DNA of 64,000 nt from an uncultured Actinobaculum sp. (GCA_938020505.1 CALIHR010000016.1:1-64000), one strand, 5' to 3'; positions 52,167-61,038 are shown, counted from the stretch's first letter. Made by a program: numbers and translations. Notes: generated by a model not told the origin, from the sequence alone.

Positions 52167-52651
52167 TGTTGCTCCTCGGTGCGATGGATGCCGGCGAAGG
52201 CCTCTGCCACGCCCGGCGGTACAAGGTCTGTGACGTCCCCTCCGTGCCGCGCCACGTCTTTGACGAGGGAGGAGGCGATGTGCGCCAAGGCGGGGTCGCC
52301 CAAAACGAAGACCGTTTCGATGCCCGTCAGGCTGCGGTTCATGAGGGCCATGGGCTTTTCTGCTGAGAAGTCGGCTTCGCCCCGCAGCCCCTTGACGACC
52401 ACGTCCGCGCCGAGCTCTTTGCACAGGTCCACGAGAAGGCCGGGCATGGCAACGGCGCGCACGCCGTCGAGCCCCTCGACGGCCGCCTCGGCCATGGCCA
52501 GCCGCTGAGCGGGGCCGAAGGCGTGCCGCTTGGAGGCGTTGAGGCCGACGGCGAGGATCACTTCGTCGGCGAAGGCGCGGGCGCGCGCGGCGATGTCCAC
52601 GTGCCCCAGGGTGACGGGATCGAAGGATCCGGGAAACACGGCGATGGTCAT
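52163..52651 (-). CDS. coaD: Pantetheine-phosphate adenylyltransferase
   Basis: A 162-residue enzyme of coenzyme A synthesis. The nucleotidyl-transferase motif AVFPGSFDPVTLGHVDI is at residues 4-20, followed by the substrate loop RHAFGPAQRLAMAEAAV and TVFVLGDPALAHIASS near the end. Its length and motifs match E. coli CoaD. It overlaps rsmD upstream and the coiled-coil gene downstream, as ATGA couplings, in the recG-rsmD-coaD order common in actinobacteria. Confidence 0.95.
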   Translation of the reverse strand: MTIAVFPGSFDPVTLGHVDIAARARAFADEVILAVGLNASKRHAFGPAQRLAMAEAAVEGLDGVRAVAMPGLLVDLCKELGADVVVKGLRGEADFSAEKPMALMNRSLTGIETVFVLGDPALAHIASSLVKDVARHGGDVTDLVPPGVAEAFAGIHRTEEQQ

Positions 52652-53205
52652 GCGTCAAGCCTAGCGGGCGAAACGCTGAAAATGCGCGTATCCCCGAAGG
52701 CGCGTTCGTCTGTTGGCGCAAAACCGGACGGCCAGGAGGGCTCGGGCGAGCGCGAGGACCTTTCGACCACGGCTATGCCGTCGGGGGCGAGGACGCCGGG
52801 AAGGCGGGCCAGGACCGCCGCGAGCCGCTCTTCGTCGAGGACGTAGGGAGGGTCGAGGAAGACGACGTCGAAGGCCGTCTGCGCCGGACCGGCCAGCCGC
52901 GACTCGACCCGCATGCAGCTGACCTTGACGCGGAGTTTGAGAGCACTGGCGTTGGCTCGAATGAGTTCCGCGGCCTTGCGGGAGGATTCGACGCATTCGA
53001 CGAAGGAGGCGCCTCGGCTGGCGGCCTCCAGGCCGACGGCCCCGGAGCCGGAGTAGAGGTCGAGCACCGCGCATCCCTCGATGTATCCGAGGTGGTCAAG
53101 CCGTGAAAAGAGGGCCTCGCGCACGCGCTCGCTCGTCGGGCGCGTGCCGCTGGCCGGAACCTTGATCGTGCGCCCTTTCGCGGCGCCCGCGACTATCCGG
53201 GTCAT
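52648..53205 (-). CDS. rsmD: 16S rRNA (guanine(966)-N(2))-methyltransferase
   Basis: A 185-residue SAM-dependent methyltransferase. The N-terminal IVAGAAKGRTIKVPASGTRPTSERVREALFSRL, the SAM loop VLDLYSGSGAVGLEAASRGA and the catalytic VVFLDPPYVL (DPPY instead of NPPY) are typical of RsmD. It is preceded by recG (36 bp) and overlaps coaD. Confidence 0.94.
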   Translation of the reverse strand: MTRIVAGAAKGRTIKVPASGTRPTSERVREALFSRLDHLGYIEGCAVLDLYSGSGAVGLEAASRGASFVECVESSRKAAELIRANASALKLRVKVSCMRVESRLAGPAQTAFDVVFLDPPYVLDEERLAAVLARLPGVLAPDGIAVVERSSRSPEPSWPSGFAPTDERAFGDTRIFSVSPARLDA

Positions 53206-53241
53206 ATCCTCTCGCCTTCCATGTCCGTGCGCCTTTGCGGC

Positions 53242-55362
53242 TCATCCCCGTTCAAGATAGTCCGCCCTTCCCGCGTCGATGGCCGCCACCGCGTCCGCGA
53301 GGGCCCGGCGTTCGGCGAGCTCGGGATCCGCGGCGACCGCCTCGCGCGCGGCGTCCCTCGCCGTCTCAATGATCTCCCGGTCCTTGGCGACTGACAGGAA
53401 GCGCAGGTGTGAGCCTCGTCCCGCTTGGGCCGCCCCCAGCACGTCCCCCTCGCTTCGCAGCCGGAGGTCGAGCTCCGCCAGGGCGAAGCCGTCGGTCGTC
53501 GAGGCGAAGGCCTCCAGCCGCCTGAGCGCGAGGCTTCCCTTTTCGGCCGACGTGACCGCCAGGCACACGCCGGGCGCCGTTCCCCGGCCGATCCTTCCGC
53601 GCAGCTGATGCAGCTGGGACAGGCCGAAGCGGTCCGCGTCCAAAATCACCATCGCGGTGGCTTCGGGAACGTCTACGCCGACCTCGACGACGGTCGTCGA
53701 CACGAGGATCGGCGCGCGCCCCGAAGCGAAGCGCTCCATTGCCTCGGCTTTCTCGTCGGAGGCCATGCGCCCGTGCATCGTCCCGACCTCGATTCCGGCG
53801 AGCGCGCTCTTTTCCCGAAGCTCCGCCGAAACGTCGGCGACCGAGGCGAGCGGCAGCCCTTCGTCGTCGTCCTCGATGCGGGGGCACACGACGTAGGCGC
53901 GCCCCCCGCCGCGGACCTCCTCCCCCAAACGCTCCCACACACGCTCGACCCACGCCTCCTTCGAAGCCGGAACGACGGTCGTGGAGACCTCCGCGCGGCC
54001 CGCGGGGAGCTCGCGCAGCACGGAGACGTCGAGGTCGCCGAAGACGCTCATGGCTATCGTGCGGGGGATCGGGGTGGCCGTCATGACGAGGGTGTGGACG
54101 CCTCCTCCCGCCAGCGCGTCGCGCTGGTCGACTCCGAAGCGATGCTGCTCGTCGACCACGGCGAGCCCCAGGAAGGGAATCGCGACGTCGTCTGAGAAGA
54201 GCGCGTGCGTGCCCACGATGAGGCCCGCCTGGCCGGAGGCGATGCGGGCCAGCGTGCGGCGGCGTTGGGCGGCCGTGAGCGAGCCCGTCAGGAGCTCGAC
54301 CGGCGCGAGCGGGCCGACGAGCGCCTCGATCGTGCGCATGTGCTGGTAGGCGAGCACTTCGGTCGGCGCGAGCAGCGCGGCCTGGCCGCCTCCGTCGAGC
54401 ACTTGGAGCATTGCCCGCAGCGCCACGACCGTCTTTCCCGAGCCGACGTCGCCCTGCAGCAGCCTGCGCATGGGCGCGGTCTTGGCCAGGTCGGCGGCGA
54501 TGTCGGCGGACACTTCCCGCTGGCCCGGCGTGAGCTCGTAGGGCAGGTCGGCGTCGAACTGGGCGAGCAGGCCCCCGTCCGCCAAGGGGAAGGGCGCCGT
54601 GGCCCGCTCGCGCGCGCGGCGGGAGCGCTGAGCCAGGGCGGCCTGCAGCACGTAGGCCTCCTCGTGGGCCATTCGCAGGCGGGCCGCGCGCCACTCTTCG
54701 TCGTCTTCGGGGCAGTGCAGGGCGCGTATGGCTTCGAACTTCGGGGGCAGGCGATGGGCCGCCAAGTAGTCGCCGGGAAGCGGGTCGGGGACGTCCGAAG
54801 GCGCGAGGGCCTGCAGAACGGACTGGACGGCCTTTCGGATGTGCCACGAGGGCAGCCGGTCCGTGGCGTGATAGATCGGAATGGGGCGGGCTAGCTTGGC
54901 GACGTCGGACTCGTCTTCGACGAGCTCGTATTCCGGATGGGTCAGCTGGAGGCCGCCGCGGTACGAAGAGACTGTCCCCGAGAAGCTGGCGACGACGCCG
55001 GAAACCAGGCGCTTGGCGTGGAAATCGAGCGTGCGCGGGCTTTTGCCGAAGAAGGTCAGATCGAGTTCGTTCACGCCGTCGGCGATTCGGACCGTGAGGA
55101 TGTATCCTCGCCGCGAGTTCATCGGCCGCATCCTCGAGTCCGTCACCCGGGCTATGACGGTGGCCGCCTCGCCTTCGCGGACGTCAGCCAACGGCATGAG
55201 CTCGCCGCGATGCGCCAATCTGAAGGGGGCGTGGCCCAGAAGGTCGCCCACGGTGCGAAGTTCGAGCTTCGCCAGGGCCGCGGCTGTGCGCTTTCCCAGT
55301 GCGCGTTCGAGGGGGCGTCCGAGAGCGCTCCAGCCGTCAGAGGCGACCGCCTCACGAACCAT
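53242..55362 (-). CDS. recG: ATP-dependent DNA helicase RecG
   Basis: A 706-residue branch-migration helicase that rescues stalled forks. The wedge/OB domain leads (residues about 60-180), then the SF2 helicase motor: Walker A GDVGSGKT, Walker B AVVDEQHRFG, motif III TATPIPRT, and motif VI QLRGRIGRG. The actinobacterial C-terminal domain ends the protein. Start at 55362 (MVREAVASDGW). First gene of the minus-strand cluster; the 354-bp spacer to rpmB lies upstream. Confidence 0.95.
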   Translation of the reverse strand: MVREAVASDGWSALGRPLERALGKRTAAALAKLELRTVGDLLGHAPFRLAHRGELMPLADVREGEAATVIARVTDSRMRPMNSRRGYILTVRIADGVNELDLTFFGKSPRTLDFHAKRLVSGVVASFSGTVSSYRGGLQLTHPEYELVEDESDVAKLARPIPIYHATDRLPSWHIRKAVQSVLQALAPSDVPDPLPGDYLAAHRLPPKFEAIRALHCPEDDEEWRAARLRMAHEEAYVLQAALAQRSRRARERATAPFPLADGGLLAQFDADLPYELTPGQREVSADIAADLAKTAPMRRLLQGDVGSGKTVVALRAMLQVLDGGGQAALLAPTEVLAYQHMRTIEALVGPLAPVELLTGSLTAAQRRRTLARIASGQAGLIVGTHALFSDDVAIPFLGLAVVDEQHRFGVDQRDALAGGGVHTLVMTATPIPRTIAMSVFGDLDVSVLRELPAGRAEVSTTVVPASKEAWVERVWERLGEEVRGGGRAYVVCPRIEDDDEGLPLASVADVSAELREKSALAGIEVGTMHGRMASDEKAEAMERFASGRAPILVSTTVVEVGVDVPEATAMVILDADRFGLSQLHQLRGRIGRGTAPGVCLAVTSAEKGSLALRRLEAFASTTDGFALAELDLRLRSEGDVLGAAQAGRGSHLRFLSVAKDREIIETARDAAREAVAADPELAERRALADAVAAIDAGRADYLERG

Positions 55363-55716
55363 GGCACAGCCCTTTCTCGGTCACTTCGTTTCCCCTTCGC
55401 TTCTCCGCGCCGGCTTCGGGATCCGCCGACGGCGCCCTCAGCCGGCCGCTCCGACTGTCCCAGACTACCGGAGAGTGTCGGATGCCACCGCGACGCGCGC
55501 TTGGACACGAAACGCAACCATGGCTACAATCGAAGGGTTGCCGTCACCTGGCACACGGCCGTCGATCGACGCTTAGCCGTCAATCGGCGCGAAGACATGT
55601 AGCCGTCTAGGGCAAGGCATGGCCTCTGACGAACATGCGGCTTTTGGTGGCATGGGGCCGGCGACACAGAAAAAGAGACGCCGCTGGCGTCCCGTCAGCG
55701 TACGAAGGAGACAATC
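55363..55716. other. 354-bp spacer between recG and rpmB
   Basis: No gene seen. It holds the recG promoter region and the rpmB promoter; around 55555-55610 are imperfect repeats of 'gccgtc-a-tcg-cg' near the rpmB leader. Confidence 0.6.
55501..55530 (+). promoter_or_regulatory. Promoter of rpmB
   Basis: TTGGAC (55501-55506), an 18-base spacer and TACAAT (55525-55530), a good sigma70-type match, with a leader of about 180 bases to the GTG at 55717 that has an aaggag ribosome site. Confidence 0.6.
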
Positions 55717-55914
55717 GTGGCCTCTGTCTGCGAAATTTGCGGCAAGCACCCGAGCTTCGGCAAGCGCGTCTCGCACTCCCACGTGCGGACCAGCCGCCGT
55801 TGGAACCCGAACATTCAGCGCGTTCGCGCTCTCGTCAACGGCGCTCGCAAGCGCGTCAACGTCTGCACGTCCTGCCTCAAGGCGGGAAAGATCGAGCGCG
55901 CTCCGCGCCGCTGA
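55717..55914 (+). CDS. rpmB: 50S ribosomal protein L28 (zinc-type)
   Basis: A 65-residue ribosomal protein starting with GTG (VASVCEICGKHPSFG). Two CxxC pairs, CEIC at residues 5-8 and CTSC near residue 50, make it the zinc-binding form. The middle SHSHVRTSRRWNPNIQRVRA matches L28. A strong terminator hairpin follows. It is a single gene. Confidence 0.95.
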   Translation: MASVCEICGKHPSFGKRVSHSHVRTSRRWNPNIQRVRALVNGARKRVNVCTSCLKAGKIERAPRR

Positions 55915-55928
55915 GCGCGACGCGCGTG

Positions 55929-55958
55929 AAAAAAGGGGCCGTCAAACGGCCCCTTTTT
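55929..55958. terminator. Bidirectional Rho-independent terminator
   Basis: ggggccg (55935-55941) and cggcccc (55947-55953) flank a tcaaa loop, with a run of A before and of T after, so it works for rpmB (plus) and the aldo-keto reductase (minus) alike. Confidence 0.85.
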
Positions 55959-55971
55959 GTTTGCCCGTCCA

Positions 55972-56008
55972 TGCCCGGGGCCATGGCCGTTTGCCATGGC
56001 CCCGGGCA
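55972..56008. repeat. 16-bp exact inverted repeat before the aldo-keto reductase stop
   Basis: tgcccggggccatggc (55972-55987) and its exact reverse complement (55993-56008) with a 5-base loop, immediately outside the aldo-keto reductase stop codon. Together with the terminator at 55929-55958 it forms a double hairpin between the two convergent genes. Confidence 0.85.
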
Positions 56009-56012
56009 AAGG

Positions 56013-56858
56013 TCACTCGACCGTGACACCCTTGAGCATGTCGACGGCCGCGGGGTCGCGATGGTCGATGAAGAGCGGTTCGCCTTTCTCCAGCGTCGTG
56101 ACGACGGCCATGTCCGAATCGGCGAGCTCGAAGTCGAAGACGTTGAAGTTCTCCTCCATCCGATCGCGCCTGACAGACTTGGGAATGACGACGACGCCTC
56201 GCTGGATGAGCCAGCGGAGGACGACTTGCGCAACCGACTTGTCGTGCGCGCGGGCAATCGACGAGAGGGTCGGGTTGGTGAACAGGCTGTTGCGGCCTTC
56301 GGCGAAGGGCGCCCACGATTCGATCTGCACGCCCTCGCCCGCCATGAACTCTTGGTCGGCGAAGCGTTGGAGGAAGGGGTGGGTTTCAACCTGGTTGACC
56401 GCCGGAACGATGCGGTTGAAGGCAATGAGGTCGGCCAGCCGGTCGTTGTGGAAGTTGGACACACCGATAGCACGGACGCGGCCTTCGTCGTTTAGGCGCT
56501 CCAGCGCCCTCCAAGAGCCGTAAACGTCGCCGAAAGGCTGATGGATGAGGTAGAGATCGACGACGTCGAGGCCGAGCTTCTCCGACGAACGCTCAAAAGC
56601 CGCGCGGGCGGCGTCCTCGCCGGCGTCGGAAATCCAGACCTTGGTGGTGACGAAAAGCTCGTCCCGCGGAATTCCGCTGGCCGCTATCGCCTTGCCGACG
56701 GCTTCCTCGTTTTTGTAGACGGCAGCCGTGTCGATATGCCGGTATCCGACCTCCAGCGCCTCGGAAACCGCCCGCTCGGTGTCCGACGGCGGAATCTGAT
56801 ACACACCGAAACCGAGGACGGGCATCTTCACACCGTTGTTCAGAGTAACAAACTGCAT
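56013..56858 (-). CDS. Aldo/keto reductase
   Basis: A 281-residue NADPH-dependent oxidoreductase. The catalytic tetrad Asp-Tyr-Lys-His is visible (HIDTAAVY, TTKVW, LIHQPFG), with the NADPH-binding IPKSVRRDRMEENF motif near residue 230. It resembles 2,5-diketo-gluconate-reductase-type AKRs; the substrate is not known. Start chosen at 56858 (MQFVTLNNGVKMP), as the longer frame has no family sequence. It lies 58 bp behind thiL on the same strand. Confidence 0.9.
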   Translation of the reverse strand: MQFVTLNNGVKMPVLGFGVYQIPPSDTERAVSEALEVGYRHIDTAAVYKNEEAVGKAIAASGIPRDELFVTTKVWISDAGEDAARAAFERSSEKLGLDVVDLYLIHQPFGDVYGSWRALERLNDEGRVRAIGVSNFHNDRLADLIAFNRIVPAVNQVETHPFLQRFADQEFMAGEGVQIESWAPFAEGRNSLFTNPTLSSIARAHDKSVAQVVLRWLIQRGVVVIPKSVRRDRMEENFNVFDFELADSDMAVVTTLEKGEPLFIDHRDPAAVDMLKGVTVE

Positions 56859-56916
56859 TGTGTTTCCTTTCGATCGTGGTTTCGACACTATCAGCATTCG
56901 CCTACATTGGGTAAAG

Positions 56917-57960
56917 CTAAACACGCTCAGCGCGAAAATGATCCCACCCAGTCGCCTTCGGAATGTCTCGTCCATCATAGGTCACAAAGCCTCCAGATTC
57001 CCTTTTGCCCCCGGGGCCGGGCTCGCGCACGGCGCCGATCTGCCGCCATCCTTCGGGCACGGAATTCGACGTCGTCGCAAGGAATCCGTGGTCCTCTCCC
57101 CCGCCCAGGACCATGCCCTCGGCAAGCTCGCGCCTCACGCCGGCACAGACCAAGCCGTCGACGTCGCGCGCGATCGCAGCCGGATCTATGTCAATGCCCA
57201 CATTCGAGGCTTCGGCCATGCGCCAGGCGTCGCGCACCAGCCCGTCGGAGACGTCCATGAGGGCTCCTATCTGCCCTGCGGCGCAGGCTGCCAAGGCGAG
57301 GTCGACGGGCGGGTTGGGGCGCTTGTACACCGCGACGACGGCGTCGGCCCCGTCGGGGGCATGCCCGTTCGGCGCGGGGGAACGCTCGGAGCCGGCGGGC
57401 AGGACGCTTGCGCATTCGGGCGCGACGGCGCCGTTCGTGAGGAAATGCAGACCGGCGGCGGACCACCCGAGGACTCCGCAGTGGATGAGGCGGTCTCCCG
57501 GCCTTGCACCGGACCGCAGGGCCGGCGGGCGGCCCGAAAGGTCGCCGACGACGGTCACTCCGGCCGTTGCGGGGCCTCGGGTGAGGTCCCCGCCGTCGAC
57601 GCCGGCGCCGACGCGTCTGGCGGCCTCGCCCATGCCGCGCGCGAACTCGACGAGCCATTCGACGTCGCGATCGCCGGGCACGCTGAGAGCCGCGACGAAG
57701 GAGACGGGGCGGGCGCCCATGGCCGCGGCGTCGGCCGCGTTCTGCATGGCCGCCCGCCATCCGACGTCGTACCCCGTGGACCATTCGGGAAGGTAATGCG
57801 ACCCTTCGACGAGCATGTCCGTGGAGATCGCGACATTGCCGGCCGACAGGCCGATCACCGCACAATCGTCCCCGCTGGCCACCTCGATTCCCTCGGCTCC
57901 CGGCAGATGCGGACGGATCAATCCGAGCAGCTCGTCCTCTGAGAAGTCACGCACGCGCAT
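56917..57960 (-). CDS. thiL: Thiamine-monophosphate kinase
   Basis: A 347-residue kinase that makes thiamine diphosphate. Nucleotide and metal motifs GDDCAVIGLS (about residue 27), STDMLVEGSHY, NAADAAAMGA, GVDGGDLTRGPA and late GGGEDHGFL are typical of the AIR-synthase-like fold. No riboswitch is seen in its short upstream region, and it starts with ATG at 57960 (MRVRDFSEDEL). It precedes the aldo-keto reductase. Confidence 0.93.
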   Translation of the reverse strand: MRVRDFSEDELLGLIRPHLPGAEGIEVASGDDCAVIGLSAGNVAISTDMLVEGSHYLPEWSTGYDVGWRAAMQNAADAAAMGARPVSFVAALSVPGDRDVEWLVEFARGMGEAARRVGAGVDGGDLTRGPATAGVTVVGDLSGRPPALRSGARPGDRLIHCGVLGWSAAGLHFLTNGAVAPECASVLPAGSERSPAPNGHAPDGADAVVAVYKRPNPPVDLALAACAAGQIGALMDVSDGLVRDAWRMAEASNVGIDIDPAAIARDVDGLVCAGVRRELAEGMVLGGGEDHGFLATTSNSVPEGWRQIGAVREPGPGGKRESGGFVTYDGRDIPKATGWDHFRAERV

Positions 57961-57980
57961 GGAAACATTGTGCCAGTCGC

Positions 57981-58032
57981 ACGCCGTCGCCGGCCGAACG
58001 TCACTGTCAGCCGAACGCCGTCGCCGGCCGAA
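57981..58032. repeat. 18-bp direct repeat upstream of thiL
   Basis: acgccgtcgccggccgaa at 57981-57998 and 58015-58032, identical with a 34-bp step, filling the spacer between thiL and the MerR-type gene. Confidence 0.85.
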
Positions 58033-58041
58033 AGGCCCGGC

Positions 58042-58692
58042 TCATTCGCCGAAGGAGGATGCGCCGCCCTTTTTCAGGCTAGAGGCCACCCGGTGTCCGA
58101 CTTCCTGATGCGCCGCCCTCCTCATGGCCAGCAGCACGGGCTCGCGGGACACGGTGCCGAGCACGGCGAAGGCGACCGCGCCCTCCCCCTCGGGTATGCG
58201 GGCGAAATCGCTTTCGGCCGTCTCGAAGGCGGCCTCGGCGTAGACTTTCAGTTGGCCCTCGTCCATGGGAACGCCGAGCTCCTCGCAGAAGTCGATCGCG
58301 GCGGAGAGCCGCTCAATCACAGCCTTGGAGTTGGCGTCCTCCAAGCGCACAAGCCGTTCGAATCCTATTCGCGCAAGCAGTTCACGCGCCCTCGAATCGC
58401 CCGCTGCGGGGACATTCACCGTGGGCAAAGCCGCCGTCGCCTCCGACATCGCAAGGAGGGGATCACGATCGGCGTCGTCTGCCGCCCGAAGAATCTTTCG
58501 CACCTGCTCGATCGACGCCCCGAGCACCTCGACCATCGCGCGAATGAGCCGCAGCCGCCTCACGTGCTCTTGCCCGTAAGAGGCCTCGCGGGCGTTGACC
58601 TTCTCGCCCCGCGTCAAAAGGCCCTCTCGCAGGTAGTACTTGATCGTGGCCACCGACGTTCCCGATTCGCGGGCCAGCTCCGAGATCCGCAC
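58042..58692 (-). CDS. MerR-family transcriptional regulator
   Basis: A 216-residue regulator with an N-terminal MerR helix-turn-helix (MRISELARESGTSVATIKYY, YLREGLL) and a coiled-coil linker near residue 80; the C-terminal about 110 residues are a ligand-binding part without the CxxC pattern of metal sensors, so a drug or other organic effector is likely. It is divergent from the exporter gene, with operators in the 118-bp spacer, and probably controls both. Confidence 0.88.
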   Translation of the reverse strand: MRISELARESGTSVATIKYYLREGLLTRGEKVNAREASYGQEHVRRLRLIRAMVEVLGASIEQVRKILRAADDADRDPLLAMSEATAALPTVNVPAAGDSRARELLARIGFERLVRLEDANSKAVIERLSAAIDFCEELGVPMDEGQLKVYAEAAFETAESDFARIPEGEGAVAFAVLGTVSREPVLLAMRRAAHQEVGHRVASSLKKGGASSFGE

Positions 58693-58721
58693 AGCCGTCT
58701 CCTTCCTCGATTTGCAAGATT

Positions 58722-58763
58722 GGATAGCAATGCTATCCTGTTGAACTAGATAGTTTCACTATC
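58722..58763. promoter_or_regulatory. Two operator palindromes between MerR-type gene and exporter
   Basis: GGATAGCA-A-TGCTATCC (58722-58738) is an exact 17-bp palindrome; GATAGT-TTC-ACTATC (58749-58763) is a second. They share the GATAG/CTATC half-site, and together form a larger symmetric arrangement (attggatag at 58719-58727 opposite ctatccaat at 58759-58767). This is a strong candidate for regulator binding. Confidence 0.7.
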
Positions 58764-58810
58764 CAATTTGGCCGCTCGAAACGAGCACTCGGAAATCAAG
58801 GAAGTACAGC

Positions 58811-60355
58811 ATGCACATGAGCAACCCGCAGCCAACAACGCTGCCGTCGCCATCCATATCGGACTCGTCCCCGTCGGCGCCGTCCGCGCCAGGTCGGCCG
58901 CCGTCGGCACAGCCTGCATCGGTTCGGCCGCGGTCCGCGCCAGGCGAACCGCCCGAGCGCCGCCGGGCGGCGAGGAAGGCTTCAACGGCCGCGGCCATAG
59001 CCGCAGCCGCGATCCCCACTCTCATGACGGCTCTGGACAACCTCGTCATGACATTCGCGCTGCCGGACATAGAACGCGAGCTCGGCGCAACAGTCACCCA
59101 ATTGCAGTGGTTCGTCAACGCCTACACCCTGGTTCTCGCCTCGGCTCTTCTCCCGATGGCCGCGCTGGGCGACAGATTCGGGCGACGCCGCATCTTCTTC
59201 TCCGGAATCGCCGTGTTTGCAGCGGCCTCAGCGGCCTGCGCCCTCGCTCCGACGCCGCAGGCGCTCATCGTCGCCCGAGCTGTCCAAGGGGCGGGCGGCG
59301 CAGCGATCGTGACGCTTTCCCTCGCCCTCCTCGTCGACGCCGTCCCTCGGCGCCTGCGCGAACTCGCGATAGGCGTGTGGGGCGGAGTCAACGGTCTCGG
59401 AATAGCAATGGGCCCGCTTCTCGGGGGCGCGGTCGTCTCGGGGCTGCACTGGTCGGTCGTCTTCTGGATCAACGTTCCGATCGGCGCCCTGTCCTTGCCG
59501 CTCGTCCCGCGATTCCTCCCCCGCGCCGCAGTCGGATCGAGAGGCGCGGACCGGCTCGGGACCGTTCTCGGCATCGGCTTCGTCTTCCCACTGACATGGG
59601 CTGTCGTCGAAGGCCCGGCCAGGGGCTGGACCGACCGTCTGACCATCGGAGGCTTTGCGGCCGCCGGAATCTGCCTGGTTCTCTTCCTTCTCCGGGAACG
59701 CTCGGCCAAAGCCCCCGTCATGCCTTTGAGTCTGTTCGCCGATCGGCGTTTCTCGCTGATCAATGCGGCAACGGTCCTCTTTGCGGCAGGCGTTTTCGGG
59801 GCAATCTTCTTTTTAAGCCAATTCCTCCAAATCACACTCGGATACAGCGCGTTCGAGGCAGGGCTGCGAGCCGGCCCATGGACCCTTTTGCCGCTCTTTG
59901 TCTCTCCCGCCTCCGGCGGACTCGTCAAACGACTGGGAGTTCGGCGCGTGCTCGTCTTTGGAATGTCCCTTCAGACGGTCGCACTCGCGTGGTTCGCCGT
60001 GAAGGTCGGGGCCCATGTCCCTTACGGCGATTGCGTAGCTCCGATGGCGATCGCCGGGCTTGGAATGGGATTGAGCTTCGCGCCCTTGGCGACCGGCGCC
60101 CTCCAGGGCGTTTCCGCAGACCGACGCGCGGTCGCCTCGGGCGTCAATTCGACTCTGCGCCATCTAGGAGTGGCGATCGGCATAGCGGTATGCACGGCGA
60201 TCTTCACGGCGCACGGAAAGTACCTTCCCGGCCAGCCTTTCGTCGACGGCATCAAGCCCTCTCTGTGGCTGTGCGCAGCGCTTCTGGCGACGGCGACGGT
60301 TTGCGTCGAACGCTGCGACCGCGTCGCGCGACGCCAGCGCGCAGGGACCGTCTAG
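58811..60355 (+). CDS. MFS drug exporter, DHA2 (EmrB/QacA) type
   Basis: A 514-residue transporter with about 14 hydrophobic helices and a Pro/Ser-rich N-terminal tail of about 60 residues. Motifs ALPDIERELGAT (helix 1/2), LLPMAALGDRFGRRR (motif A) and GPLLGGAVVSGLHWSVVFWINVPIG are typical of the DHA2 drug:proton antiporters. Probably exports cationic or organic toxic compounds; the substrate is unknown. Divergent from a MerR-type regulator with two operators. Just behind the stop is a near-duplicate of the gene end (agcgcagggaccg / agcgcacagggaccg). Confidence 0.9.
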   Translation: MHMSNPQPTTLPSPSISDSSPSAPSAPGRPPSAQPASVRPRSAPGEPPERRRAARKASTAAAIAAAAIPTLMTALDNLVMTFALPDIERELGATVTQLQWFVNAYTLVLASALLPMAALGDRFGRRRIFFSGIAVFAAASAACALAPTPQALIVARAVQGAGGAAIVTLSLALLVDAVPRRLRELAIGVWGGVNGLGIAMGPLLGGAVVSGLHWSVVFWINVPIGALSLPLVPRFLPRAAVGSRGADRLGTVLGIGFVFPLTWAVVEGPARGWTDRLTIGGFAAAGICLVLFLLRERSAKAPVMPLSLFADRRFSLINAATVLFAAGVFGAIFFLSQFLQITLGYSAFEAGLRAGPWTLLPLFVSPASGGLVKRLGVRRVLVFGMSLQTVALAWFAVKVGAHVPYGDCVAPMAIAGLGMGLSFAPLATGALQGVSADRRAVASGVNSTLRHLGVAIGIAVCTAIFTAHGKYLPGQPFVDGIKPSLWLCAALLATATVCVERCDRVARRQRAGTV

Positions 60356-60379
60356 CGCACAGGGACCGCCTCGGGAAAG

Positions 60380-60916
60380 TCACTCCGACGCTTTGACGAA
60401 GTCGACGAAGCCGCCGATGAACCGGGCGAGGAAATCGCGCGAGCCCTCGGCTACGCCGCCCTCGGGTGTGATCCCCGCCTGTTGCGCGTTGATGTACGCC
60501 TCATGCGGGTAGAGCTTCGAGCCGAAGAACGTGAGCGGGCCGCGCAGATGCGTCTGGGCGATTCCCGTGGCGACGGGGCTCGGCGAGACTCCGGCCAGCG
60601 CGACCGGCTTTCCCTTCAGCGAGGCGGCGCCCCAGGGGCGAGAGGACCATTCGACGGCGTTGGCAACGGCCGCCGAGTACATGCGGTTGTGCTCGGGCGT
60701 GACGATGACGACGCCGTCGGCCTCGTCGACGGCCTTCTTGAAGGCGGTGGCGACTTCGGGCCAGTCGCCGTCGTAGTCGCGGTTGTACAGCGGAAGGCTG
60801 CCGATGTCGAGGTCGACGAATTCGACGCCCTCGGGGGCGAAGGAGACGAGGGCCCTGGCCAGGCCCCTGTTGAGGGACGTCGAAGAAAGCGATCCGACCA
60901 TGTAGGCGATCTTCAT
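60380..60916 (-). CDS. NADPH-dependent FMN reductase
   Basis: A 178-residue flavodoxin-fold reductase. The phosphate-binding loop GSLSSTSLNRGLAR follows the first strand, and the flavin loop TPEHNRMYSAAVANAVEW (instead of the usual PEYNxSxPGxLKNAIDW) is shared with its neighbour. Start at 60916 (MKIAYMV) after cgaaaggctcac. It is a tandem paralogue of the next gene upstream on the minus strand; both probably reduce quinones or flavins. Confidence 0.88.
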   Translation of the reverse strand: MKIAYMVGSLSSTSLNRGLARALVSFAPEGVEFVDLDIGSLPLYNRDYDGDWPEVATAFKKAVDEADGVVIVTPEHNRMYSAAVANAVEWSSRPWGAASLKGKPVALAGVSPSPVATGIAQTHLRGPLTFFGSKLYPHEAYINAQQAGITPEGGVAEGSRDFLARFIGGFVDFVKASE

Positions 60917-61038
60917 GTGAGCCTTTCGTTGTGCGGAAGGCATGCACGCCTCCCGAATTGAATGAAGCGTCGGCAATCATACGCGATGATCGCCAAACGA
61001 GAGACGCCGTCATGCTGACGACGAAAAAGACCCACCGG

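Noticed and set aside
57960..58041. Thiamine (TPP) riboswitch before thiL
   Set aside because: The spacer is only 81 bp, filled by a direct repeat; no TPP motifs (CTGAGA, ACCTGATC) are seen.
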